Source: Apoderus coryli
Taxonomy: Eukaryota; Arthropoda; Insecta; Coleoptera; Attelabidae
Reading direction: 5' to 3'
DNA: 64,000 nucleotides
Assembly: GCA_911728435.2 (NCBI GenBank)
Contig: OU452210.1
Span: 4,154,001-4,218,000, forward strand
Shown here: positions 11,728 to 23,032 of the stretch, in pieces
Layout of the letters: every line of letters starts with the position of its first letter
How positions within the stretch are numbered: the first letter of the stretch is position 1
The notes under the pieces: model-generated
The model's input: only the letters and a program-made list of their open reading frames with translations
The model's database searches: none
What the model was told of the DNA's origin: nothing
Program-made: the position numbers and the translations under genes

Positions 11728-12801
11728 ATGATTTATTCCATTCTAGAACGAGTTGAAATTGTTAAACTTTATTTTCAAAATAATAGTAGTGCTAGACTTA
11801 CGGCTCGCTTATTTAATGAGAGACATCCCGATAAAAATGTGAATGATGTGTACGTTGGCAAGTTAGTTAAAAAGTTTGTAGATACCGGATCTGTCTGTAA
11901 TGTAAAACACCAGCCGCAGAAACCGATCAGAAATGAAGCTGTGGAAGTCGCTGTTTTAGGGCATGTTGAAATGGATCATAGTCAAAGTACCCGTCAACTA
12001 GCTGAAGCCTCAGGTGTCTCCCGTTCGTCCATAATACGAATTTTAAAAGCGTACAAATTTCATCCGTACAAAATCAAATTAGTACAGGAACTAAATGAGG
12101 ATGATCCTGATAGAAGGCTGCAATTTTGTGAAGCAATGAGCCAGCGTTTAATTGAAGATCCGCAATTATTATTTAACATTTGTTTTTCCGACGAATGCAC
12201 ATTTTATTTGAATGGAGCTGTAAATAGGCACAATTGCCGTTACTGGGATGACAGTAACCCACATTTATTCCGTGAGGTTCATACCCAGTATCCTCAAAAA
12301 ATAAACGTCTGGTGTGGCATATTAGGAAATCATATTATAGGACCACTTTTTATTCCTGGAAATTTAACTGGTGAAGTGTACCTAAACATGCTTGAAGACA
12401 CAATTGATCCTTTAATAACACAAATAATAGAAGATGACCAAAATCATACTGCTGATCGGCTTTATTTCCAGCAAGATGGAGCACCTCCGCACTATGTGGC
12501 TCCTGTAAGACAGTTCTTAGATGACCGGTTCCCTGGACGGTGGATTGGAAGGAGGGGCCCAATTGAATGGCCTGCCAGGTCACCGGATTTATCGCCTTTA
12601 GACTTTTTTCTTTGGGGGCACTTAAAAAATAAATGTTTTGCCACGAAGCCCGAGTCCATAGAAGATCTTCGCCAACGCATTACAGAAGAGTGCAGAAACA
12701 TAACACCTGATATGCTACAAAATGTTAGAAATAGATTTGAACAAAATCTGTATTATTGTATGGAATCGAATGGGTCACATTTTCAACATTTGTTAATGTA
12801 A
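11728..12801 (+). CDS. Tc1/mariner DD41D transposase
   Basis: A single open frame encodes 357 residues from ATG 11728. An upstream in-frame ATG at 11689 would give 370, but the 11728 start places the conserved helix-turn-helix segment (ERVEIVKLYFQNN) at the N terminus as usual. Order: N-terminal helix-turn-helix of the DUF4817 kind with the VGKLVKKFVDTGSV segment; a second helix-turn-helix (STRQLAEASGVSRSSIIRIL); then the catalytic domain. Catalytic acidic residues, numbered from 11728, are D155 (FSDECTF), D250 (QQDGAPPHY) and D292 (SPDLSPLDFFLW), with 41 residues between the last two. The C terminus ends NGSHFQHLLM. The protein cuts and pastes its own element at TA sites. An AATAAA lies at 12808-12813. 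All expected residues are present, so it could be functional. Confidence 0.9.
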   Translation: MIYSILERVEIVKLYFQNNSSARLTARLFNERHPDKNVNDVYVGKLVKKFVDTGSVCNVKHQPQKPIRNEAVEVAVLGHVEMDHSQSTRQLAEASGVSRSSIIRILKAYKFHPYKIKLVQELNEDDPDRRLQFCEAMSQRLIEDPQLLFNICFSDECTFYLNGAVNRHNCRYWDDSNPHLFREVHTQYPQKINVWCGILGNHIIGPLFIPGNLTGEVYLNMLEDTIDPLITQIIEDDQNHTADRLYFQQDGAPPHYVAPVRQFLDDRFPGRWIGRRGPIEWPARSPDLSPLDFFLWGHLKNKCFATKPESIEDLRQRITEECRNITPDMLQNVRNRFEQNLYYCMESNGSHFQHLLM

Positions 12802-12905
12802 CGTTTTAATAAATCAATTTAACAGCTTGTTTACTTTTTTTACAAAGCAATGTTAAAACTAACAAACATTGGAATGTACTAACGATTGCAGGTGTTTTCA
12901 CTCGC

Positions 12906-13245
12906 AATAATTAAAACTTATTTGTATTTCTCATTAATACCAAAATTATCGGCTTAATGTCTTTAAAGTCGTTTTCGTATTAACTGTTTTAGTAAAATTC
13001 GACAAATAGGGTATCATTAGAAAGACAATTTTGTGTCCTTTCAAATGATATGTCATTAGACCCCTCTTTCCATTTAAAATTTTAGGGTTGTTACTCACCC
13101 CCGCTAGGGGGTTAAAGGCGCAGATCGAAAAATATGTTTAAAATGTGTCCCCCTCAAAAGCAAAATCGACGTGTCCGAGCATTTTCGCATTCGACTAAAA
13201 AAAAAAGAGAAAAGCTAGGTGCAAACTTTTCGTTGGACCACCCTG
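12906..13245. repeat. Right 340 bp terminal inverted repeat of the DD41D element
   Basis: Inverse partner of 11159-11498, ending in CCCTG next to the TA duplication at 13246-13247. Confidence 0.92.
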
Positions 13246-13247
13246 TA

Positions 13248-13445
13248 TACATACACACAAAAATAATTTCCACACAAATGCACATTATCACATTGACGAT
13301 ACCAGACATATTCAGGACTTGAGGATTCCACCTCATCGACTAAACCATATGATAAATCGCCAATTGTACAACTTGAACAAATTGAAAACACAAACGTTTC
13401 AAGAGGCGAATTAAGGCAATGGTTATACAAATGGTTCTGTATAAC
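13248..13445 (+). pseudogene. LINE C-terminal tail, right half of the interrupted element
   Basis: The frame reads DDTRHIQDLRIPPHRLNHM, the conserved His/Arg-rich tail found downstream of the reverse transcriptase in Jockey/CR1-like LINEs (xNTRxxxxLxxPxH). Removing the DD41D element and one TA joins it in frame to the left half at 11157, so the two were one element before the insertion. Confidence 0.65.
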
Positions 13446-16400
13446 CTCAATGAGGTTAGTTTTTCGTGATGTAGGTTTTGTGTAATATTGATTTATTGGT
13501 TTACTTTGACGAAATTCATATTACATATATTTAATCCTAAAAGTTTTTAAATGGGACACTTAAAAATTATATAAACCTTGTATTTATATTCCCTATACTC
13601 ATTTTGAATAGGTTTGGAGAAAATAATTATTGTTTACAAATGTATTATGTTTCAAGAAACAAAATCATAACTAAGTATCTCTAAATTATTTATGAAAATT
13701 TAAGGGCAAACAGATATTTGTTCGTATCTTACAGGGTGTCCTAAATTAAAGATGGAATTTTATCCTAATTTAAACAATCGGAACGTCATTTTCTCAAATG
13801 GAACACCCTCTATATTTTTATCTCAAAAATTGCAAATATTATTTTGTTCAAATTGTTGTAAGCACAATACAATACAAATATTTGTATTGTATTCATGTTT
13901 TGAGAAATTATTACTTAAGGACACAATTAACTGAAGATTGATAAATAATAATTTTCAAAAACTTACTAAAATTCAAAGAGTCTAAGCACTAAGTCACTTT
14001 AACACTAAAAGTTCTCATGTAAATGATTCTACTCGAAACATATTCTTAATTGTTTGTGAACTGTCAATTTGTCGCGTAAATTTGATTCCGACTATATATC
14101 TGCACCCGACCGTTAACAGACATAAACTAGCATTTATTTTAGAAATAACATGAAATATATTTACCAAAAATTATTGCGCATCTTAAAAAAATGTTTGATA
14201 GGTATATGTAAATAAAATATCTTGTATATATTCTTTCAACCTGTGTTTTTGTCAAGTGTTTTTATGTACTTTTTGTCGCATAGTGCATAGTTATAGGTGA
14301 TACCATAGTTACTACTTGTGTATTAATATAATATGTATCTATAGGAAACGATTTATAATTCCACAGGTCATTTTATGTTAACTATTGCTCTATTATGCAA
14401 AATTCCTTAAATATAAGCAGGTCGTATGTCCAATATAAAGAGAAGCCTTTTGTTTACGATAAGTACCGCTATAATCAGGCTAATTTTTTTTTTTATAATA
14501 TTTCAAAATTTTATTTAGATTAGAAAAGATTATTGTGTACATTAATCTTTGGTTTAAGCTTTAAAATCCCTGTGATGGAATAATTCATACTCGTTAGCGA
14601 GTGAATACTGCTGCTGTCACCAAAAATGCAGATAAACAAACCTATTCAACCGTAATGTGAAATATTTTGCCACGCACCCAATGCTGAAATTAAGTATAGG
14701 AAATTATATACAAATTAGGTCTAGAATTTTATATAGATTACAAAAATACAGTAATGTGTGTGTTCTATATCACCAAGTTGAGATCACCTTCCGGTATAAC
14801 TGCAAGTGCTACCATCTTAAAAATAGCTTATAGGTCTGTGGACTTGGTTCACCCTATATTTCTATAGCTTTCCGCATAATCCTTGTTCGAATATTTATGG
14901 CAATATTTTGGAAAATGATCACGAAATGTTAAATTAAAATATTTAAAAAAATTGAAGAATAAAATACAACATATTGGATTGTTTATTGAACCACATGTTT
15001 TACCACTTTGTATACTTATATCGAATGCGCTTCTGTAAAATCTAAAAATCGTAATTTTGAAAATATTTTAGACGAATTTCCCTTAGCAACACCAGCACAT
15101 TAACAATTCTAGATACGAATCCAGATCGGCACAACTATATGTCGGTTATATTACATTACTGTAATAAATAGCTTTAATTTTTATCTAATTTTCGTTTGTG
15201 AAAGATTTGTAGAAAATTGAATGTTTCCAACCTTTATTTGAAAAAAAGCAGAAATAAGTACTATATAAAAATGAAGTTATACTAATACCCTAAGCAAGTC
15301 ATTTCCTTTTTAAACATGACTGATATTTAAGGACATGGAATATGTAGGTATTCCAATAAAAACAAATCCAACAAAGTGAAATACATATTTGCTGAGGTAT
15401 ATAACAAGTACTGTATTAGAGACACAATTTTCAAGGGTTGAAAGGCAAACATATAAAATTGGGGTGGATCAGCCAATGGTGAATTAGTATAACACAATAC
15501 AGTGATATTATCATTATTTAAACAAAGGGGACGAAAATCGCTTTTCTTATCTAAGCTATAAACAAGACAACTCAAAGAAATGAAAACTGTTATTGATGGT
15601 ACAAATCTCTCGCTTGAAGTTTGTCACAAAATAAATTAAAAGTAATAAGACAGATTTCATTTATCTTGAAGCTTTCAATTATCAGTTCATTTTACTCAGG
15701 TCTGTCAACAGAAAAGTGATTTATGTTAAATATCCATTTAGCGACATTCTTCTTTGAACGACAATGTCCATTAATTTATTTTACTATAGCAGTGCCCAGA
15801 GTTCACCCAAGTTTATTATAAAAATCATTCAATTTTTAAAGTCGTCGGAACAATACCAGGGATAATATTGTTCAGAATTAAACTAACCAAAAATTATATT
15901 TATAAGCAATCCTAAATTAATTGCTTCATCTAACATATCAGGATAGTTGATGTTCGGTTTCAAAAACCAAATCATATATTATCATTTTAGAGCTAGCTCT
16001 ATTATGGTTTGTTCATACATCTATTGAGGTATAAATATGTCAAAGTTTTAGGGGATTTTCGTCGACATAGGGACAAAATAATGGGGTTTACTAATCCCTC
16101 TGGTTCGGTCAATGTACAGCAAGCCATTTCTAGTAATAAGTATTGATAAATGACAGGCTAGGATTTATTTGTACATCTGTGGCCACATATTCTACCACAG
16201 AGACAGCTTGCTTCTAACTTATAACATAGTAGGTACCTACCTAATATATTAGATATAAACTGAAATACTCGTATAATGAAAATGTTATTTTATATTTCAA
16301 AATCAGCTTAAGCAGCCACATTACTCCGCAGTGTTCTACTTTTTAGTGACATCCTCAGTTTTGTTAAATTATGTAAGGTATTATTACATTATAATATGGA

Positions 16401-16642
16401 ATATTCTGTTAAAAAAAATATAAATTTAATATTTCAAAATAAATATGCACCTTATTATACACCAAAAAGGAGTACGAAGTATTCTCAGCATGATTATCAT
16501 TATCCATAATCTATCATAATAGATAAGGAGAAGACGTTATAATATGCAAAATACCGACAAAGGAAATACGTTTTATACAGTGGTGGATTTTTTGTAACAG
16601 CTATTCGGCTCTATTATGAAATATAATTTTGTGAAACAAATA
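13446..16642. other. AT-rich intergenic stretch with small palindromes
   Basis: No gene recognised. It holds a short sequence bounded by AGGGTGTCC (about 13735) and GGAACACCCT (about 13800), possibly a degenerate MITE, and a palindrome of about 28 bp built on AATACAATACAAATATT at 13866-13893. A stretch at 14532-14551 resembles the end of the element at 60611-63515. Confidence 0.4.
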
Positions 16643-17501
16643 TTAGGTCATTCAAAAGTCCGTAGGATGCCACATAGATGGCGTTAATAGAATTTTTTCC
16701 ATATGATTTTTATTTAGTACTAACCTCCAAACGATATGTGTATAAATTTGACTGCAATCTGACTATTGATTCGTGAGTTATAGCATTTTGTGTGAAGCAA
16801 CTTTTGTTATTGAAAAAAAAAATGGAAAAAGAGAATTTTGAGTTTTGATAAAGCATTGCTTGTTGATGAAAAAAAACAGTGGAAACTAAACAATGGCTTG
16901 ATAAACATTATCCAAACTCATCGAGAAACAAACATTTGGGTATGCGAAAGCTCTGTGCAAAGTGGGTGCCGCGTGAGCTCAGAGTCGACCAAAAACAACA
17001 ACGAATTGATGCTTCTGAGGACTGTTTGCCGCTGTTAAACCCGAATAAAATGGAATTCTATCGTCGATATGTGACAATGGATGAAACATGGTTTCACTAT
17101 TACACACCAGAATCCAAAAGACAGTCAGCTGAGTGGACAGCAATCGAAGAACCGAATCCAAAGCTAACAAAAACGCAACAGTCGGCCGGTAACGTGATAG
17201 CGTGTGTATTTTGGGATGCGAACGGAATAATATTCATCGACTACCTTCAAAAAGGAACCACCATCAACAGCGACTGTTACTGTGTGTTGGATCGATTGAA
17301 GGCTGAAATCGCAAAGAAACGGCCACATTTGCAAAATAAAAAAAAGTATTGTATCACCAAGACAATGCAACGTGTCATAAATCGCTGAAACCTATGGCAA
17401 AATTGAATGAATTGGGCTTCGAATTGCTTACCCACCCACCGTATACTCGAGATTTAGCTCCCAGCCCATTTGTTCTTTTTTCAGATCTCAATAGAATTGG
17501 C
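16643..17501 (+). mobile_element. irritans-type mariner copy A, defective
   Basis: It begins TTAGGTCATTCAAAAGTCCG after a TA and contains a mariner transposase with an internal deletion and frameshifts. The largest open piece (16879-17388) reads through WVPRELRVDQKQQRIDAS, the first catalytic Asp segment (VTMDETWFHYYTPES) and DANGIIFIDYLQKGTTINS. A further frame gives HQDNATCHKS and LAPSPFVLF. The third catalytic Asp, normally in APSDFFLF, has become Pro. Homology to the other copies stops near 17501, so the 3' end is lost. Motif wording matches the irritans subfamily (DD34D). It is not functional. Confidence 0.85.
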
Positions 17502-18126
17502 CTCCTATTTGAAGATAGAAGATCATTTATGTGCAGAAGAAAAATGATTGAGGGCGGAACACCCGCATAAACTGAGAAGGTGTCTGAAGTCCTCATCAAC
17601 AATTGCTTGAAGAGAATGATCTGCTGGATCTACCTACACAGCTAACCTAACCGTGCTATCGATTTTTCCACATCCACAAAAAACTGCTCATGCGAAACTG
17701 TATAGGAGTATGTAGAACGCTTATGTTGAATTAACTTTGTTCCTTTCATTTAAGTTATTTGATTGGCAAAGAATTGTCAGCAGCAATTGTCATTGTATTT
17801 AATCCAACCAACCCGCATATAATGGATTCAGATACTTTAGCTAACCTCCTCTATTCTGGTATTCATATTAACGTATATACGAGTATACTATTTTATTACT
17901 TGAGGGAAATTTAACTTGTCTTTATGGATTGTGCAACACATATTCGACTTTAACTGATTTATCAAAGTTTGCTAACTCTCCCAATATAATATGCAAATGT
18001 TAGAAACTAGAGCCAACATGGAATTAATTATTTTAACCGCATATTCAGATGTAAGTTCAGTGTAATGTAAACCAGCCTAAATACTCCTAAAGCAATCATT
18101 ATTCATTCATCTTATTTATACTTATA
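17502..18126. other. Stretch of unknown origin
   Basis: The sequence abutting mariner copy A (17502-17640) is slightly less AT-rich and unlike the other copies; its source is unknown. The remainder is AT-rich without signals. Confidence 0.35.
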
Positions 18127-18770
18127 AAGGGTGTCCCAAAATTAACGCAAGATTTGAATTAAATAGAAAACACAGTTTTTAGTATTGATTGTAAGTTTTT
18201 TTATTGAATCATAAAGTACATAGGATAGGGTTATTTATGGAATAACACATCGGGAAAATGTCCTCCACGGCTTTGCATACACATACGCACCCGTATGTCG
18301 AAATTTTTCATGACTATTCTGCACAAATGTGGCTTAATTTCGTTGATGCAGCGTTGAATCTCCTCCCTTAATACACGCGTGGTTGTGGGCTTGTTGACAT
18401 AGACCTGTGATTTTAAATAACCCCATAAAAAGAAATCTAATGGTGTTAAATCACACGATCTAGGGGGCCAATTCTGATCAGCGACGTTGAAATGTCTCAT
18501 GCAGTAACTGAAGTGTTTCACGGGCTGTATGGCATGTGGCGCACCGTCTTGTTGAGACCACATATTGGCCACATCAATATCATGTGTACATTAATCTAAA
18601 ACAAAAATATTTTGTAAAGACTTCCATTAAATTCTTACTGGCGATTCTTTTAGTTTACTTTTGTCTCAATAGACTTCTTCGACTTGGATTCAACACGCTT
18701 GTTGTTCTCCTTAAAATTGAACATGCACAAAATATGACTCATCAACCACAACATCTCCACATACTTATTA
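18127..18770 (-). mobile_element. Truncated Tc1/mariner element, DD37D-like
   Basis: On the minus strand, 18572-18231 is open and encodes the C-terminal catalytic part: QQDGAPHAIQPVKHF, then NWPPRSCDLTPLDFFLWGYL, ending MCMQSRGGHFPDVL. I count 36 residues between the last two catalytic Asp here, one fewer than DD37D; the DGAPH segment looks one residue short. Further upstream, around 18755-18700, a degraded DESYF segment may be the first catalytic Asp. The left end, GGGTGTCCCAAAATTAACGC at 18129, is a plausible terminal repeat beside TA. No matching repeat is seen on the other side, so the 5' part of the element is lost. Confidence 0.7.
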
Positions 18771-20426
18771 CTGATTTGTAGTATCATAATAAAATAAATA
18801 AATACCTAAACCGTACATGCAGAAATCATTTTCTACTAATTTATAATAGAACCTAAATATAGACATTTCAAATTTTAATCTGATATGGTTCTAATGTCTC
18901 CACCAACGAACAAAATAAATGAGTAGGTGTATTTGGAGCTTTTACACAAGTGCAACCAATACATCTGAATGTAAAGAACCATGTACAAAATATTATAAGC
19001 TGACATCTTTGATGTAAAATATTACAATCCTCTATACGCTTTTTTTTGTTTTAGAACAGAATAATAAGGTGAACCCGAATATTATGAAACAAAAGAGTAA
19101 TATTCTAAGGGAGAAAATAGACGCATAAAAAATAAAAGCATATGGTATTTTTACCCTCACAATGGTTATTTTTGCAATGAATGTGTAGTAGGAAAAGATA
19201 CGTATAAAACATAATATTAGGCGGATTCCGAAGAGGATTCGTAATATTGGAAGCGAAAAGATAGCTACAAAAATAAATAAATACAATATTGTTTATAACA
19301 ATAAATAAATAATTACTTTGTAGAATTGACAAAACCATTTTGTACTGATTTTTTTAGTAATTAAAATGTATATAGATCCATATTCTATATTAAAAGTTAC
19401 TTCAGCAAAAACCGACCAACACGCGTGTATGCTTTTTGCGCACCTTCTGTTTGGCTTTAATATTATCAGTTACTTAAGCACGAACGTTCTCTAAATACTG
19501 AGGCTCTTTTTGACAACCCTCGTGAACGAGAAAAGCATCATTAATTCCCTTAAACCTATATTGCCTAAAAGGATTTCAGAAGATTTTATCTAAAAAAGTA
19601 ACGCCCAAAAGCTTTTCGGTTGCCAAAATATTAGACATACTTACATAAATTATACATTAACATTAATTAAAGTAAGCACAATTAATTTTATCCCATTTGT
19701 GTCCATATTGTTAGCTAGCTCCAAATTAATACAATTCTACAATATTGATTCAAAACGTTAACTTGAGAAAAAAAACACAACTCTATAAAATTCGGCAAGG
19801 AAGTTACTCCACATCTGAACTCTAAACTCCGTTAATTTAATGACGAAATTAATGACAAAACATTTTGTTTTGAATTCACAAGAACTATACACAACGAAGA
19901 TTCAACCTAGGATGAATTCAACTATTCCAATTCCTCTATAAAAAAAAACTCTGTATCTCAAAATCAATAAAAAGCCTCGTTTATTTTGAAAAGTTTTTAC
20001 ATCTTTCTGCTATGCCTATATATAAGTTAAAATTCATTTCCACATACCTACAATACCTACCTACTATAGCGTTTAAACACCCTATATATTTCTAAACGTT
20101 CTCCTTCATCCATGCAAACTGTAGAGTCATTTAAGGGATTGAACTTCTCCAACAAAATTTATGACATTTAAGTGAACAAGACGCTATGGTGAAAATTGTA
20201 GCGTATAAAGTATTCAACAGTGTTCTTTTGCATGTTTTAGCATGAGGGAACATACATTGTTGATTACGGTTTATATATTTACAGTATTTACGCTATATAT
20301 ATATGTTACAACGTAGTTTATGCGCTGCGTCAAATTTATTCTATTTAATGTTTCCCGGATCCATGAGAAGGATCTGCGAATCCCTTTCAATATATCCTTG
20401 ATTTAAAACCTTGCAAGGCAATTTTC
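18771..20426. other. AT-rich stretch, nothing recognised
   Basis: Low-complexity open frames near 19032-19338 are hydrophobic by composition only. No gene supported. Confidence 0.4.
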
Positions 20427-20439
20427 CTAGTACTGATCT

Positions 20440-20640
20440 CGAGTTGCTCGTCGACTAGAATAAGTATACCTACTGATTGTTGGTGTTCTAACTTCGCGTT
20501 GGCGACCGCAATCATTTTCCCTTATTTTAAATGTACCACTTTTCCTGAATCGTTGATGAATCCGTGTAAACCAAGTGTGATGGGCAGTCAAATTCATATC
20601 GGTCATTGCATGTTTGATTGAAATTCCACTCAATGTCAAT
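20440..20640 (-). pseudogene. Transposase N-terminal DNA-binding fragment
   Basis: The minus-strand frame reads FTRIHQRFRKSGTFKIREND, then CGRQREVRTPT. This resembles the DUF4817-type helix-turn-helix of insect Tc1/mariner-like transposases, in which a RxxxTGSFxxRxxDxGRPRxVRTP pattern recurs. No catalytic domain follows. It is an isolated relic. Confidence 0.45.
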
Positions 20641-22632
20641 CATACCATGTAATTGATAATAAATTGTTTTTTTTTTCTCAGAAATCCTTAAAATTACAAG
20701 GGACCTTATTTAGAATGAATCCAGCTATCTAGAATACATTTTTAAAAAATGTTATGTTATGAATAAGGAAAAAAGTTATATACTCGTACAAAACAAATTT
20801 TAGGGGAGGCCTTTTGTTTTTGTGTTAACTGCACAAAATGAGTTTGTATTGTAACTTCTCGCATTTGATACTATGATAATAAAACACTATTATTATTATA
20901 GAATTTTTACTATTTTATTAAAACTAAACTTACTGCTTTCTTACGACTACTACAACTACTAATAAACTTATCTGTAAAGGGTGGTCGGTGGTAGATATGA
21001 AAAAATGGAATGGAATACGTACCCAATAATACAGTGGGCACCAAAAGTAAATAAATAACTGAACACCTTTTCTACCCCTTGCAACCATAGGCGACCACCA
21101 CCAAATATTTTTATTGACTACCCTCTGTCGCAGAAATTGTCCGCTTAATTTAATTTTTTTAACTTTTTTGTTTTTAAGAAAAAAATTAATAACTACTTTT
21201 TTGGCACATTCTTAAGGGCCTCTCCTATACAGGGATTGCTTTCACATTGTTTCGAACTTATGTATTTATGCCCTGTATAAAACAGCGTATAGGCGACTTC
21301 AGCTGCATATTTGGTTTGGACGCTCTTTGAAACGTGTTGATTTCAAGTATATTATAAAGTTTTGGAGGAACATACAATGATATATAGTCAAAGAGCTACA
21401 GTAACGCATGTTTCATGAAGTGTTTGATGTACCTTAAGATTTTTCAGTTTTACTCTCTATGGGATAAAAAGCAGGAATATGTGTTGGCTTCACCCAACCC
21501 GGGACACCAGGTACTGCGCATAATAGAAAGGTGTAATAAAATGTAATCCAAAAAAATGTTTAATTCAGAGGCCAACAAACGTTAATCGGAAGTTTAAATA
21601 ATTTAACAAATAAATTTGAATACGGCAAAGACTTTTGAGGGGGTTTACATTTTATTAATCCTCCCCAAAGTTATTTTTTGAAAATACCATTACGATGTTT
21701 GGTTCACTCTGAAATTTTAATAGCGTCTTTATTAAATATTAAAAAAATTAATAACAGACGCTTTTACCGGAGTTTAATTACTGGCAAACATGATAATGAG
21801 TCCATAGAATACAAATAGATTTTATTGATTATTATTTTGAAGAATATTGAAGAGAAAAAACATTTACTTTCCAAAAGCACAGGGCTTTAGTACTTATTTG
21901 TAAAATATTACAAAACCTAGAAATATAAAGCATCCACTTACACTTACTAGTTTCAAAAATATTACCTACAAAATTCATTGAAACCAGAATCTTGTGAATT
22001 ATGTAAAAGTCATCATTTTCGGACACTCATTTAGTAAGCAAAGTACACTTATTTGTTGATGTTTACTACCTACTAAATTTAAAGGACACATTTTTTCTAC
22101 TACTAGACATCCACCCACTCAATCAATTTAAATCATTGTCTCTCATTATTAACGGACGTCACTGAAAACAGAATTAATACAAAGCTTCAATTAGAGTGAA
22201 CATGCTTTTTACTCTAGATTGGATTAGTATATAAACGAACAGAGACTTGAAGGGGTGATTTTAACCCCTGTCTGCAAAAGCTTTATAGATGTTTTGAGAA
22301 AATTAAACTTTGAAAAATAATTCGTTTTGTCAGAGATGCCGAAAAGAACATTATTTAATCTATTATAGCTGACGATTGGTCTAAATAACTAGTTGGTTAA
22401 TTGATTATAAATTAAGAAAAAAATAATTTAAGATCTACAAAAGGTTTCTGTCTTTTTATATATTAGAATTATTCTAATTTAGAATTCTATTTCTTACCAT
22501 TAATGTAATCGTTGAATAATATCAGTACCGACATCAGGGCAAATACTACTCAAAAAAAGCGGTTAAGATAAGACATACCGAAAATTACAAATGTCTCCCG
22601 CGCTTCTGTCGAGTGGTGGGGTTATTACGCAA
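20641..22632. other. AT-rich stretch, weak repeat signals only
   Basis: A short inverted pair (about 21534-21549 with 21643-21660, ATTACATTTTATTA-like) and a GGGTGGTCGGTGGT / CACCACCAAAT pair near 20985-21105 hint at old MITEs. No gene. Confidence 0.35.
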
Positions 22633-23032
22633 TACTACCTCCAAAAAGGAACCACAATCAACAGCGACTTTTGGATCGATTGAAATCACAAGGAAACGGC
22701 CACATTTGCAAAACAAAAAAGTGTTGTTTCACCAAGACAATGCACCATGTCACAAATCGATGAAAACTACGGCAAAATTGAATGAATTGGGCTTCGAATT
22801 GCTTACCGACCCACCGTATTCTCGAGATTTAACTCCCAACGACTTTTTCCTGTTTTCAGATCTCAAGATAATCGCTGAAGGGCTATTTTGACGAGAAGTG
22901 GTATCGAAAAGTTGGAAAATCGTTATACTCGTTGTATTGCTCTCGAAGGCAACTATGTTGAATAATAAAATCGCGTTTTGTCAAAATTTTGTTTTTTTCT
23001 TACTTATCCTACGGACTTATTGAATGACCTCT
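22633..23032 (+). mobile_element. irritans-type mariner copy B, 5' and internally deleted
   Basis: It keeps the C-terminal half in pieces: KKVLFHQDNAPCHKS, FELLTDPPYSRDL and PNDFFLFSDL, then jumps to the end of the element (TLEGN-like tail nucleotides from 22903) and the right terminal repeat ending TTGAATGACCT at 23030. The 5' end and the first catalytic Asp region are absent. Confidence 0.8.

Larger units (their letters stand above)
11159..13245 (+). mobile_element. Intact-looking Tc1/mariner element, DD41D type, 2,087 bp
   Basis: The element is bounded by CAGGGTGGTCCAACGAAAAG at 11159 and its inverse ending at 13245, flanked by TA on both sides (11157-11158 and 13246-13247), the TA duplication of Tc1/mariner transposition. 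The inverted repeats are 340 bp each (11159-11498 and 12906-13245) with about one mismatch visible. One uninterrupted transposase frame lies between them. Near-identical long ends plus an open transposase point to recent insertion and possible activity. DD41D elements (the rosa group) are an established Tc1/mariner family; assignment here rests on the 41-residue spacing I counted. It sits inside a LINE. Confidence 0.9.
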
